Positions 35,603 through 47,109 of a stretch of 64,000 bases of DNA are shown piece by piece; the first letter of the stretch is position 1, and the number at the start of each line of letters is the position of its first letter. The stretch lies in the NCBI RefSeq assembly GCF_014396585.1, contig NZ_CP060717.1:558001-622000 (forward strand), in the 5' to 3' direction. This DNA is from Sphingomonas rhizophila. Lineage in GTDB: Bacteria > Pseudomonadota > Alphaproteobacteria > Sphingomonadales > Sphingomonadaceae. Below the pieces are notes generated by a model that worked only from the letters and a program-made list of their open reading frames with translations, did not search any database and was not told the DNA's origin. The position numbers and the translations under genes were made by a program.

Positions 35603-36490
35603 TTAGAGCGCTTCAGCGCCCGAAATGATTTCGACGAGTTCGGTGGTGATCGCCGCCTGGCGCTGGCGGTTGTACTTGATCGACAGCTTATTGATCATGT
35701 CGCCCGCGTTGCGCGTAGCGTTGTCCATCGCCGTCATCTGCGATCCGTAGAAGCCCGCGGCGTTTTCCAGCAGCGCGCGGTAGATCTGGATCGCGACGTT
35801 CTTGGGCAGCAGCGCCTTGAGGATTTCTTCCTCGTCGGGCTCATATTCGACCGCCGGCGACGCCGCGCCGCCGGCCGGGGTGGCCGACGCTGCGCCGGGC
35901 TTCACCGGGATGATCTGGTCGACCGTCGGTTCCTGCAGCAGGGTCGAACGGAAGTTGGCGTAGGCGAGGTGCGCGACGTCGAACTGGCCGCTTTCGAACC
36001 GGTCGATGATGTCGTCGGCGATTTCCTGTGCATTGGCGTAGGCCGGGGCCTTCATCGCGCTGGTATCGTACTGGCTGGCGATGGCCTTCGGATAGAAGCG
36101 CGCGATGACCGGGCGGCCCTTGCGGCCGACGATGTAGAAGATGACCTTCTTGCCGTCGGCTTCCAGTTCCTGCGCCTTCTTGCGCGCGGCACGGACGATG
36201 TTGGTGTTGAACGCGCCCGCCAGGCCGCGGTCGCCGGTGGCGAGCACGATCAGGTGGGTTTCGTCCTTGCCCGTGCCGGCCAGCAGCTTGGGGCTGTGGG
36301 GGCCAGGGGTAACGCGGCTGGCCAGCGAGGCGACGACCGACGCCATCCGCTCCGAATAGGGGCGGCCGGCCTCGGCGTTCGACTGCGCACGGCGCAGCTT
36401 CGCCGCGGCGACCATCTTCATCGCCTTGGTGATCTTCTGCGTCGACTTCACCGAGCCGATGCGAAGCTTCAATGCCTTGAGGCTGGCCAT
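35603..36490 (-). CDS. atpG: ATP synthase F1 gamma subunit
   Basis: A 295-residue gamma subunit, the rotating central shaft. The N-terminal helix MASLKALKLRIGSVKSTQKI with ITKAMKMVAAAKLRRAQ and the C-terminal helix DNATRNAGDMINKLSIKYNR and ITTELVEIISGAEAL are canonical. A loop of about 15 residues rich in Ala/Gly/Pro (PGAASATPAGGAASPA) is inserted in the globular part, typical of the alphaproteobacterial gamma. It lies 18 bases after atpA. Confidence 0.98.
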   Translation of the reverse strand: MASLKALKLRIGSVKSTQKITKAMKMVAAAKLRRAQSNAEAGRPYSERMASVVASLASRVTPGPHSPKLLAGTGKDETHLIVLATGDRGLAGAFNTNIVRAARKKAQELEADGKKVIFYIVGRKGRPVIARFYPKAIASQYDTSAMKAPAYANAQEIADDIIDRFESGQFDVAHLAYANFRSTLLQEPTVDQIIPVKPGAASATPAGGAASPAVEYEPDEEEILKALLPKNVAIQIYRALLENAAGFYGSQMTAMDNATRNAGDMINKLSIKYNRQRQAAITTELVEIISGAEAL

Positions 36491-36508
36491 CGCCGTGTCG
36501 TTCCTAGC

Positions 36509-38662
<2,154 letters not shown>

Positions 38663-38804
38663 CTATGAGTTGGCGCGCCCCTAGCAAGCACCGGGCCGCG
38701 ATGCAAGGCGGCGGATGGGCGTCCTCGCGTCTGTCGCCAACGGCCAAATTTTTGGGCGCAAGCAACGGGATGCGGCGACCGGTGTCCGCGGCTAGCCCCG
38801 GACC

Positions 38805-39266
38805 ATGACCTACCGAATCACGGGCCTCGATCCCACCCCCTACCGCCCCTTGTTCGCGCTTGACGTTGAAGCGCTCCGCCAGCGCGGCGTGGTACGCATG
38901 GTCGCGGACGCGCAGCCGGGATTTCCGTGCCGGGTGACGCTCGACGATTGCGCGGTCGGCGGGGCGGTCCTGCTCGTCAACCACGTGTCCCATGATGCCG
39001 GCCCCTATCGCGCCAGCCACGCCATCTTCGTCAGCGAAGGGGCCGACGCCGCCGAATTCCGCGATGCGGTCCCGCCAGCGCTCGACCGCCGAGTCCTGTC
39101 GCTGCGCGCCTTCGACCGCGACGGGATGATGAGCGCAGCGATGCTTGTACAGGCCGGCGAGGCCGATGACGCCATCCGCACCTTGCTCGACGATCCGGCC
39201 GTCGATCATGTCGACGCACACAACGCGGTGCGGGGCTGTTTCGCGGCGCGGATCGAGCGAGACTAG
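38805..39266 (+). CDS. DUF1203 domain-containing protein
   Basis: A 153-residue protein matching DUF1203: start MTYRITGLDPTPYRPLFAL, middle PCRVTLDDCAVGGAVLLVNH with YRASHAIFVSEGAD, then LSLRAFDRDGMM and the end VDHVDAHNAVRGCFAARI. The conserved C-R-x-T-L-x-D-C and H-x-A-x-x-G-C elements suggest metal or catalytic sites, but no activity is known. It diverges from the atp operon and its stop interlocks with the GNAT gene in CTAG. Confidence 0.9.
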   Translation: MTYRITGLDPTPYRPLFALDVEALRQRGVVRMVADAQPGFPCRVTLDDCAVGGAVLLVNHVSHDAGPYRASHAIFVSEGADAAEFRDAVPPALDRRVLSLRAFDRDGMMSAAMLVQAGEADDAIRTLLDDPAVDHVDAHNAVRGCFAARIERD

Positions 39267-39736
39267 ATCGTGCGCGTGTAGAAATGGGTGAACGGCGTCG
39301 GCTTGTAGTCGCCGAACGGAGCGCAGTGTTCGAAGCCATCACGCTCGTACAAGCGGTTCGCGGCGGCAAAGAGTTCGGTGTTGCCGGTTTCAAGACTTAG
39401 GCGGGTCAGGCCCATTTCTTGCGCCGTCTCGATCAGGTGCGCCAGCATCCGGCCACCGACCCCTCGGCCGAGGGCTTCCGGTTCGGTCCGCATGGATTTG
39501 AGTTCGCCGTGTGTCGCATCGAGCGTCTTCAGGGCGCCGATGCCGAGCAGGCGATCAGCCTCTCGCAACGAAAAGAAGCGGATGGCCGGATCGCGAAGCG
39601 AATCGAGATCGAGGACGTGGCAGGCGTCACGCGGCGAGCCGGCACGCATCTGCTTGAAGTGAAAGGTCAGCAAGGCGCGAACGTCGTCGCGATCGAGTTC
39701 GCCTTCGTGGACCATCCAGCCGGTCACCGTCCGCAT
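39263..39736 (-). CDS. GNAT family N-acetyltransferase
   Basis: A 157-residue acetyltransferase. The acetyl-CoA loop is EPEALGRGVGGRMLAHLIETA, preceded by the beta-4 region GELKSMRTEP and followed by LSLETGNTELFAAANRLYERDGFEHCAPF. This is the YafP/PhnO-like small-molecule group; the substrate is unknown. The start overlaps the end of the upstream endonuclease-like gene by 13 bases. A second in-frame ATG at 39715 (MVHEGELDRDDV) is equally possible. Confidence 0.88.
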   Translation of the reverse strand: MRTVTGWMVHEGELDRDDVRALLTFHFKQMRAGSPRDACHVLDLDSLRDPAIRFFSLREADRLLGIGALKTLDATHGELKSMRTEPEALGRGVGGRMLAHLIETAQEMGLTRLSLETGNTELFAAANRLYERDGFEHCAPFGDYKPTPFTHFYTRTI

Positions 39737-40620
39737 CCGCGCGACAGGTCGGCAATGACCGCGAAATGGTCGGATGCCACGCGGCCACCGTCGCCGTGCC
39801 ACGCCAGCGTCGCATGGCGCCGCACCCGCCAGTCGTCCGACACCAGGATGTAGTCGATCCGCCGGCTTTCGGCGGGAAGCGCCCGGAACTCGTTGAAGGT
39901 GCCTTCCGGCCCCAGCGGTGCCGTCTGGCTGGCGGCGCGGCTGTCGCGAAGCGTCGGTGTCCCGGTCGTCAGCGCGACGATCGGCGCGGTCGTCGGTTCT
40001 GTATTGAGGTCACCGGTCATCAGCAGCGCCTCGCCCGGACGCCGCGCCGTCGCGAGCCAGCGTTTGACCTGCCTGGCCGATTCCAGCCGCGCGGTCGTGC
40101 CGACATGGTCGAAATGGCTGTTGACCGCCAGCACGCGCCGCCCGCTCTTGCGGTCGACAAGGTGCGCCCAGGTGGCGATCCGCGGGAAGGCCGCGTCCCA
40201 CGCCTTCGACGGGCGGTCCGGCGTCGGTGACAGCCAGAAGGTGCCGCTCGACGTCACGCGAAAGCGGTCGCGCCGGACGGCAAGGTTGGAATATTCGCCC
40301 TTCGACTTCCCGTCGTCGCGGGGGACGCCGAGGATGACGTAGTCGGGCAGCGCCCGGCGCAGGTCGTCGCGCTGGCCGGGAACGACTTCCTGAAGGCCAA
40401 GGATGTCGGGGCGCATCAGCGCGACCTGCCCGACGAAGAAGTCGCGCCGGCGCTCCCACCGATTGTCCCCATCGGCGGCGATGTCGAGGCGGATGTTGAA
40501 GCTCATCGCCCGAACCTCGTCCGGAGCGCAGGTCGCCGCGCCGGCGGGTTCAGCAAGGGTGAGTGCCAATCCGGCCAGCAAGGTCTTCCAGCTTTGACCG
40601 CAAGCCGCGGGATGCATCAT
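39724..40620 (-). CDS. Endonuclease/exonuclease/phosphatase family protein, exported
   Basis: A 298-residue EEP-fold metal-dependent phosphoesterase. After a signal peptide (LLAGLALTLAEPAGA) come SFNIRLD, the metal Glu in ILGLQEV, the His in VNSHFDHVG, GDLNTEP and the closing pair YILVSDDW and ASDHFAV, a full catalytic set. Exported members act on nucleic acids, phospholipid head groups or inositol phosphates; which one is unknown. The ATG at 40620 is used (GAGGCAGGG just before it); an ATG four codons upstream is also possible. It diverges from ada. Confidence 0.88.
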   Translation of the reverse strand: MMHPAACGQSWKTLLAGLALTLAEPAGAATCAPDEVRAMSFNIRLDIAADGDNRWERRRDFFVGQVALMRPDILGLQEVVPGQRDDLRRALPDYVILGVPRDDGKSKGEYSNLAVRRDRFRVTSSGTFWLSPTPDRPSKAWDAAFPRIATWAHLVDRKSGRRVLAVNSHFDHVGTTARLESARQVKRWLATARRPGEALLMTGDLNTEPTTAPIVALTTGTPTLRDSRAASQTAPLGPEGTFNEFRALPAESRRIDYILVSDDWRVRRHATLAWHGDGGRVASDHFAVIADLSRGCGR

Positions 40621-40635
40621 GCCCTGCCTCATTCT

Positions 40636-41704
40636 ATGACCATTCCCATGACCAGACCCGACCCCCTGCTCGCCTGGGCCGCCTTCGAGGCCCGCGACCG
40701 CGCCAAAGACGGCCAATTCGTCGGCGCCGTCAAGACGACGGGTATCTATTGCAAGCCAAGTTGCCCGGCGCGCCACCCCAAACGCGAGCATGTCGAATTT
40801 TTCGCAACGGCGGCCGACGCGCGAGCCGCCGGCTATCGCGCCTGCCTGCGTTGCCGTCCTGACGAGGTCGGCCGCGATCGCGAAGCTGTCGCCCGCGCGG
40901 TGCAGATCATCGAGGAAACGGAAGAAGTGCCGCGGCTCGACGCGCTCGCCGCCGCCGTCGGCTATGCGCCGCACCACTTCCAGCGCCTGTTCACCCGCGA
41001 CATGGGCGTATCGCCCGCTGCCTACGCACGCGCGCTCCGCGCCCGACGGGCCGAAGAACACCTTGATGAGGATAAACCGGTGACCGAAGCCATCTACGAT
41101 GCCGGCTATGCCGCCCCAGCCGATTTTACGCCGACACGAAGGAACGGATCGGCATGACTCCGTCGGCATGGCGCGACGGGGGCGGGGCGAAACCATCCGC
41201 TATGTCGTCACTGACAGCCCGCTCGGGCCATTGCTGGTCGCGGCCACGTCACGCGGCATCTGCCGACTGACCTTCAACGAGGACGAGCGCGCCCTCCATC
41301 GCCGCTTCCCCAACGCCGACATCCGTCCCGACGACGGTACCATTGCGCCGTGGGTCGAGGGGGCCATGCGGGCGATCCGCACGCCTTCGCAGGCGCCGGA
41401 GGTGCCAATCGACGTTCGCGGCACGGCCTTCCAGGAGGCGGTGTGGCAGGAACTGCGAAAAATCCCGCTGGGCGAAACGCGAAGCTACGCCGACATTGCT
41501 GCCGCGATCGGCCAGCCCGGCGCCGTGCGTGCCGTGGGGACGGCCAACGGCTCCAACCCGGTGTCGGTGCTGGTGCCCTGCCACCGCGTTATCCGCGCTG
41601 ACGGCAGCCTCGGCGGCTACGGCGGCGGCATCGAGAACAAGAAGAAGCTGCTCGCCGCCGAAGGCATCACTCCGCGCGAACCCGTCCTGCCGCTGGTCGA
41701 TTAG
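40636..41704 (+). pseudogene. ada: Ada: methyl-phosphotriester sensor / AraC-type activator / O6-methylguanine methyltransferase, double frameshift
   Basis: A bifunctional Ada of about 355 residues in three frames. Part 1 has the Ada zinc domain (YCKPSCPARHP, RACLRCRPDE: the four Cys ligands, one being the methyl acceptor) and the AraC-type helix-turn-helix (LAAAVGYAPHHFQRLFTRDMG). Part 2 holds YADTKERIGMTPSAWRDG. Part 3 is the methyltransferase with FQEAVWQELRKIPLGETRSY and active site VLVPCHRVI. Restoring one C at 41114-41117 and one G at 41178-41182 makes a single frame. Either the gene is lost or, more likely, two bases were missed in sequencing. If intact, it senses methylation and activates its own repair regulon. 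Confidence 0.85.
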
Positions 41705-41755
41705 CTGCTTGCCCTTCTCGCCCACCTTGGCCAGCATGGCCGCAAAGGGGTGGGG

Positions 41756-42721
41756 ATGATGACAAGCGACGTGGTGGTCGGCGTCAAGCCGACGTGGAAG
41801 AAGATCATCGATTTTCCGCTGGTGGCACTGGTCATCGCGGTGCTGTGCCTGATGCTCGCAAACCTGGTCGCGCCAATGGTGATCGGCTTTCTCGCGGGCC
41901 TTGCCGGCGAGCCGCAAATCACCCGCGAGCGTGTCCAGGAGCTGCTGACCGGCACGTACCTGATTCCCGCTGCGATTATCGAAGTCATCGCATCGGTCGT
42001 CATCTACAAGCTCGTCATCCGCCGCCTCGGCGACAATCCGCACGATGACCTGCCGCTGGCCGGCGCGGTTCGGGACGGAGGGCACGGACTGCTGGCCGGG
42101 GCGGTCATCTTCAGCATCATCGTCGGGATCGCCGCGTTGCTCGGCGTCTATCACATCACCAGCGGGGGCGACTGGTCGTCCTTCACCTACTCGCTGGTCG
42201 CGATGGGCCTGATGCCCGGCTTCCGCGAGGAACTGCTGTTCCGCGGGGTCCTGTTCCGGTTCCTGGAGGATTTCGGCGGAAGCTGGGTCGCGCTGTTCCT
42301 GACCTCGGCCCTGTTTGGTTTGGCCCACCTCGGCAACGACAAAGCGACCTATTTCAGCAGCTTCGCCATCGCGGTCGAGGCAGGGCTGCTGCTTGGCGCG
42401 GTCTACATGCTGACCCGCAGCCTGTGGATGGCGATGGGCCTGCACGCGGCGTGGAATTTCACGCAAGGTTTCATCTGGGACGTCAACGTCTCGGGCTTTG
42501 AAGCGGACGGCATTGTCACTGCACGCCTTGACGGCCCCGTGTACCTGTCGGGCGGCGGTTTTGGCCTGGAAGCGTCGGTCATCGCGCTGGTCTGCGCGAC
42601 GGCGTTGGGTCTGTTCTACCTCCGGCTCGCCATCCGGCGCGGCCACCTGGTCCAGCCATGGTGGGTGGGCCGCCGCATCGCCCGCGACAACGTCAGCGTA
42701 CCCTCAACCGCCGAAGCCTAG
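41756..42721 (+). CDS. CPBP family intramembrane glutamic endopeptidase
   Basis: A 321-residue membrane protein with a C-terminal CAAX-protease/bacteriocin-processing (CPBP, Abi) domain. Motif 1 is FREELLFRGVLFRF (Glu-Glu and Arg), motif 2 is FGLAHLGND and motif 3 is MGLHAAWNFTQG, all with their catalytic residues. About eight membrane helices. The natural substrate is unknown; members cleave membrane or prenylated peptides or serve in bacteriocin immunity. The ATG at 41756 follows AAGGGG. The stop interlocks with priA in CTAG. Confidence 0.92.
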   Translation: MMTSDVVVGVKPTWKKIIDFPLVALVIAVLCLMLANLVAPMVIGFLAGLAGEPQITRERVQELLTGTYLIPAAIIEVIASVVIYKLVIRRLGDNPHDDLPLAGAVRDGGHGLLAGAVIFSIIVGIAALLGVYHITSGGDWSSFTYSLVAMGLMPGFREELLFRGVLFRFLEDFGGSWVALFLTSALFGLAHLGNDKATYFSSFAIAVEAGLLLGAVYMLTRSLWMAMGLHAAWNFTQGFIWDVNVSGFEADGIVTARLDGPVYLSGGGFGLEASVIALVCATALGLFYLRLAIRRGHLVQPWWVGRRIARDNVSVPSTAEA

Positions 42722-44886
42722 AGAAAGCTGTAGGGATCGACGTCGACCGCGACGCGAACTTTCGACCCCCATTCGACGCCGCCCAGCCAGTCGCGGATGA
42801 CGTCCTGGACGTCGAGCTTGCGGGCGGCGTGGATCAGCAGGCGCTGGCGGTGGCGGCCGCGCAGCATCGCGAGCGGGGCTGGCGCCGGGCCGAACACCGC
42901 CATGTCGTCGACCTTGGGCGCGGCGTGGCCGATGCGGCGGGCGACGCCTTCCGCCTCGGCCTTGTCCTCGCTCGACACGATGATCGCCGCCAGCCGGCCG
43001 AATGGCGGCATCGCCGCGTCGCGACGGGCCTCGGTTTCGGCGGCGTAGAAGCCGGGGCCGTCGCCACTGACCAGCGCGGCTATCACCGGCGCGTCGGGAT
43101 CGTGGGTCTGGACCAGCACCCGGCCCGGCTTGTCGCCGCGACCGGCACGGCCGGCAACCTGCTGTATCTGCTGGAAGCTGCGTTCGGCGGCGCGGAGGTC
43201 GCCGCCCTGGAGGCCAAGGTCGGCGTCGACCACCCCGACCAGGGTCAGGTTGGGAAAGTGATAGCCCTTGGTCACCAGCTGCGTGCCGACGACGATGTCG
43301 AGTTCGCCCGCGTCCATCGCCCGAACGAACTCGGCGGCCCGGGCCGGGGACCAGATGGTGTCGCTGGTGACGATCGCGGTGCGCGCGTCGGGAAACAGCT
43401 CGGCGACCTCGTCCGCGATACGTTCGACGCCGGGACCGCAGGCGACCAGGCTGTCCTCCTCGCCGCATTCGGGGCAGGCCTTGGGCGGCGGCATGACATG
43501 GCCGCAGTGGTGGCAGGCCAGGCGGTGCATCAGCCGGTGTTCGACCATCCACGCCGTGCAATTCGGGCACTGGAAGCGGTGGCCGCAGTGCCGGCACAGG
43601 GTCAGAGGCGCGAAGCCGCGGCGGTTGAGGAACAGCAGGGATTGTTCGCCGGCGTCGAGGTTGGCCTGAAGCTCCGCCACCAGGCTTGGCGCCAGCCAGC
43701 GTCCGCGCGGCGGCGGGTCCTGCGTCAGGTCGATGGCCCGGATCGCGGGCATCGACGCGCCGGCGTGGCGCTCGGTCAGCTGAACTTCGCGATAGCGGCC
43801 GATCTCGACCATGTGGCGCGTCTCGATCGCCGGGGTGGCGGACGCGAGGATGACGGGGATTTCCTCGAAATGGCCGCGCATCACCGCCACGTCGCGGGCG
43901 TGATACTGGACGCCCTCTTCCTGCTTGAACGACGGTTCGTGCGCTTCGTCGACGACGATCAGTCCAAGGTTGGCGTAGGGCAGGAACAGCGACGAACGCG
44001 CGCCAACCGTCACCCGGGCCTCTCCGCTGGCAATGGCGCGCCAGGCACGGCGGCGCTGCGAGGAACGAAGGTCGCTGTGCCATGCCACCGGCTCGCAGCC
44101 GAAGCGCGCGGTGAAACGGGTCAGGAAGGGTTCCGTCAACGCGATTTCGGGAAGCAGGACCAGAACCTGCTTGTCCTGTCGGAGCGCCTCGGCGATCGCC
44201 TCGAAGTAGACTTCGGTCTTGCCGGAACCGGTGACGCCGTCGAGCAGGGTCGGGTCGAAACCACCGCCGATCGCGCCGGTCAGGCTGGCGGCCGCCTCGC
44301 GTTGTTCGTCGCTTAGCTGGGGAGGGGCGAAGTCGGGGTCGGGTTCGGGAAAGGGCTGGTCGCCGTCGACCTCGACTCGCTCCAACGCGCCGGCGTTGAC
44401 CAGTCCGCGCATCACCGCCTCGCTGACCTCGGCAAGGGCGGCAAGCTCGCGAACCGTCCCCTGCCGCCCCTCGATCCGGGCCAGCGCCTGCTCGCGCTGC
44501 GGAGTCAGGCGGGCGGGGGCGTTGCCGGTCGGGCGATACTCGACCATCGTCCGTGGCCCGGCAAGCGCCGAGGACGACGGCAGGATCATGCGCAGTACGC
44601 TGGCCAGCGGCGACAGGTAATAATCGGCGGTCCATTCGGCCAGACGGCGCAGCGCCGGCCGCACCGGGGGTACTTCGACCAGCCCGGCCAGCGGACGCAG
44701 GCGATTGTCCCCGACTTCCTCGCTCGGCAGTCGCTCGGCCTCCCACGCCACACCCAACATCTGGCGCGGACCCAATGGTGCGACGACGACGCTGCCCGGT
44801 TCGACCGCCATTCCGTCCGGCACGCGATAGTCGAGCGGGCCGAGGGCCGCGTTGAGCGTGACGATTCGGGCGCGGGGGAGGGGCAT
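42718..44886 (-). CDS. priA: Primosomal protein N' (replication restart helicase PriA)
   Basis: A 722-residue PriA, which recognises collapsed forks and reloads the replicative helicase. The N-terminal 3'-DNA binding domain (RARIVTLNAALGPLDYRVP) is followed by helicase motif I GVTGSGKTEVY, motif II LIVVDEAHEPSFKQEEG, and the eight-Cys zinc region (CRHCGHRFQCPNC, then CHHCGH and CPECGEED), then AGRAGRGDKPG (motif VI). The start is placed at the ATG at 44886, where homology begins, not 12 codons earlier. Confidence 0.97.
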   Translation of the reverse strand: MPLPRARIVTLNAALGPLDYRVPDGMAVEPGSVVVAPLGPRQMLGVAWEAERLPSEEVGDNRLRPLAGLVEVPPVRPALRRLAEWTADYYLSPLASVLRMILPSSSALAGPRTMVEYRPTGNAPARLTPQREQALARIEGRQGTVRELAALAEVSEAVMRGLVNAGALERVEVDGDQPFPEPDPDFAPPQLSDEQREAAASLTGAIGGGFDPTLLDGVTGSGKTEVYFEAIAEALRQDKQVLVLLPEIALTEPFLTRFTARFGCEPVAWHSDLRSSQRRRAWRAIASGEARVTVGARSSLFLPYANLGLIVVDEAHEPSFKQEEGVQYHARDVAVMRGHFEEIPVILASATPAIETRHMVEIGRYREVQLTERHAGASMPAIRAIDLTQDPPPRGRWLAPSLVAELQANLDAGEQSLLFLNRRGFAPLTLCRHCGHRFQCPNCTAWMVEHRLMHRLACHHCGHVMPPPKACPECGEEDSLVACGPGVERIADEVAELFPDARTAIVTSDTIWSPARAAEFVRAMDAGELDIVVGTQLVTKGYHFPNLTLVGVVDADLGLQGGDLRAAERSFQQIQQVAGRAGRGDKPGRVLVQTHDPDAPVIAALVSGDGPGFYAAETEARRDAAMPPFGRLAAIIVSSEDKAEAEGVARRIGHAAPKVDDMAVFGPAPAPLAMLRGRHRQRLLIHAARKLDVQDVIRDWLGGVEWGSKVRVAVDVDPYSFL

Positions 44887-44947
44887 CGCGCCCCGACTTA
44901 GTGCGAAACGGGTCGCGGGCAATGGCAGCCCGCGACCCAGCCCCCTG

Positions 44948-47041
44948 TTACTTGCCCGCCGTTTCCGCCTCGGCGGGTGCGAGCCCGGCGATCAGCGACC
45001 CGCCGACTTTCACCTGTCCGCTCGACGCCGCGAAGCTGGTGCCGACCGGCTCGGCGCGGCCGCCCAGGCAATTCGCGAGGAATTGTTCCTGGATGGCGTT
45101 CCAGCCGATGCGGTTGGGCGCCCGGCGCAGGCCGTGACCTTCGTCGGGGAACAGGATGTAGGTCACCGGAATTGACCGCCTGGTCATCGCGTCGACGATC
45201 TGCTCGGCCTCCGACACTTTCACGCGCGGATCCTTGGCGCCCTGGCCGATCAGCAGCGGCTTGGTGATGCGGTCGGCAAGGTAGACCGGCGAGCGCTCCT
45301 TCAGCCACGCCAGGCCTTCCGGCGTGCGCGGGTCGCCCATGCGGCGATAAAGCTGGTTGCGCATGCTTTCCCAGTGCGCCGGCATCGACGCCAGCAGCGT
45401 TTCCAGGTTGGACGGCCCGACCATGTCGACGCCGCATGCGAAGCGATCCGGGGTCATGGTCAGCGCCGCCAGCGTGGCATAGCCGCCGTAGCTTCCGCCC
45501 ATGATCGCGACCTTGTCCTGGCTGGTGACCCCGCGCGCGACCGCCCAGTCGACCGCGTCGAGCAGGTCGTCCTGCATCTTGCGGCCCCATTCGCCGTTGC
45601 CCGCGGCAACGAACGCCTTGCCGAAGCCGGTCGAGGCGCGGAAGTTCGGTTCCAGCACCGCATAGCCGCGGTTGGCGAGCAGCTGGTGGGTCGGGCTGCT
45701 GCCATATTCGGAGCGTCCCCACGGCCCGCCGTGAACAATCACGACCATCGGCACCGGATGGTCGGGGACTCCGTCGGCGTCGGCGTCCGACCCTGGCGGA
45801 AGGGTCAGGTAGCTGACCAGCGTCAGGCCGTCGCGCGACTTGATTTCCAGCGGATGCATCGCCGCCAGCGGTTTCCCTTCCAGATCCGGCCGCGACAGGA
45901 ACAGGCGGGTCAACGCCTTGGTGGGGCGGTCGTACAGCCAATATTCGCCCGGCGCCTTGATCGGATCGACGACGACCACCCAGCGGCGATTATCGCTCGA
46001 CCGGCTGCCCAGGTAGAAATCGTTGCCGAAGCGCTGCTTGAGGATCGCAATGTCGCCGGCGATCGCCCCGCCCACCGGACGATATTCGACCGTTGTATAG
46101 TTGAGTTCGAACGCCTCGGCGTCGCCCGTCGTCGGATCGGTGAGGAGACCACCAAGGTCGGCCCGCGCGTCTTCCGCGACCAACGTCCGCGCGCCCGTCG
46201 CGACGTCGACCGCGAACAGCGCCGCCGTGTCGCGCCCGCGCGCATCCGACCAGTAAAGCGTACGGCCATTGCCGCCGAAGCCAAGCGGCCGCGTGGTCTG
46301 GGACTCTTCGAAAGCGATAGTCTCGAACGGGGTCGCCTCGACCTTGAAGCCATCGGCGCGGTGAAGGTCGTATCCGCCGTCCGCGCCATTCTTGCGCGCG
46401 AGACGCAGGTTCAGCTTCTCGTCGAACATCCACCGGGCATATTGACCGTCGTTCCGGAGCAGCAGCGTTCGGTGACCCGTCGCCAGGTCGACCGAATAAA
46501 GATCGTGCCACTTCGGGTCGCGGTCGTTGAGGCCGACGACGATCCGGTCGCCGACCAGCGGCGAGATGGCCTCGACCGTGACGGTCGAATCCTTCGCGGC
46601 GACCAGTGTGCGCATGGCGCCACCCGTCGCCGGGACCGAAAAGAGCCGCCAGTTCTCGTCGCCGTCATTGTCGAGCGCGATCAGCAGCGACTGGCTGTCG
46701 GGTGCCCAGAAGTAACGTGACAGCGGCCGCTTCTTTTCGGCGGTGACCGGCTTGGCGGCCGCTGGATCGGCTACCGGCGCAACCCACAGGTTGAGCATGC
46801 CATCGACCGGGGCCAGCCAGCTCAGCTTGCTGCCGTCGGGTGAAATGCGGACCGCGGTGCGCGCCGCGTCGCCGAACAGCAGGTCGCGCGGCAGCAGCGG
46901 GACGCCGCTCATGTCCGGTACGCGTGCAACCTTCGGCGCGGCGGGCGTGCTCGCCACTGGTGTCCCGCCCATGCTGCATGCGCCGAGCGCCAGCGCGCCG
47001 GTGCCGGCCAGCAATGATTTTCCGAGTAGAATGCGATCCAC
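44948..47041 (-). CDS. S9 family peptidase (prolyl oligopeptidase type), lipoprotein
   Basis: A 697-residue serine peptidase. The lipobox LGAC (Cys22) marks it as a lipoprotein. The first 420 residues are a beta-propeller (repeats such as VRISPDGSKLSWLAP and DSQSLLIALDNDGDENW), the rest an alpha/beta hydrolase with nucleophile GGSYGGYATLAA, acid in GQGAKDPRV and His in PDEGHGLRR. This is the S9C acylaminoacyl-peptidase-like group cleaving peptides at the cell envelope. The start is a GTG with a strong GGGAGGAAA site 3-11 bases upstream. It is downstream of purC's region but separately transcribed. Confidence 0.94.
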   Translation of the reverse strand: MDRILLGKSLLAGTGALALGACSMGGTPVASTPAAPKVARVPDMSGVPLLPRDLLFGDAARTAVRISPDGSKLSWLAPVDGMLNLWVAPVADPAAAKPVTAEKKRPLSRYFWAPDSQSLLIALDNDGDENWRLFSVPATGGAMRTLVAAKDSTVTVEAISPLVGDRIVVGLNDRDPKWHDLYSVDLATGHRTLLLRNDGQYARWMFDEKLNLRLARKNGADGGYDLHRADGFKVEATPFETIAFEESQTTRPLGFGGNGRTLYWSDARGRDTAALFAVDVATGARTLVAEDARADLGGLLTDPTTGDAEAFELNYTTVEYRPVGGAIAGDIAILKQRFGNDFYLGSRSSDNRRWVVVVDPIKAPGEYWLYDRPTKALTRLFLSRPDLEGKPLAAMHPLEIKSRDGLTLVSYLTLPPGSDADADGVPDHPVPMVVIVHGGPWGRSEYGSSPTHQLLANRGYAVLEPNFRASTGFGKAFVAAGNGEWGRKMQDDLLDAVDWAVARGVTSQDKVAIMGGSYGGYATLAALTMTPDRFACGVDMVGPSNLETLLASMPAHWESMRNQLYRRMGDPRTPEGLAWLKERSPVYLADRITKPLLIGQGAKDPRVKVSEAEQIVDAMTRRSIPVTYILFPDEGHGLRRAPNRIGWNAIQEQFLANCLGGRAEPVGTSFAASSGQVKVGGSLIAGLAPAEAETAGK

Positions 47042-47109
47042 GACTTTCCTCCCTTTGCTGCCCTAGTGTATTAGGTCAGCAACACAGGAGTCAACCCGTG
47101 GTCAGTTGG

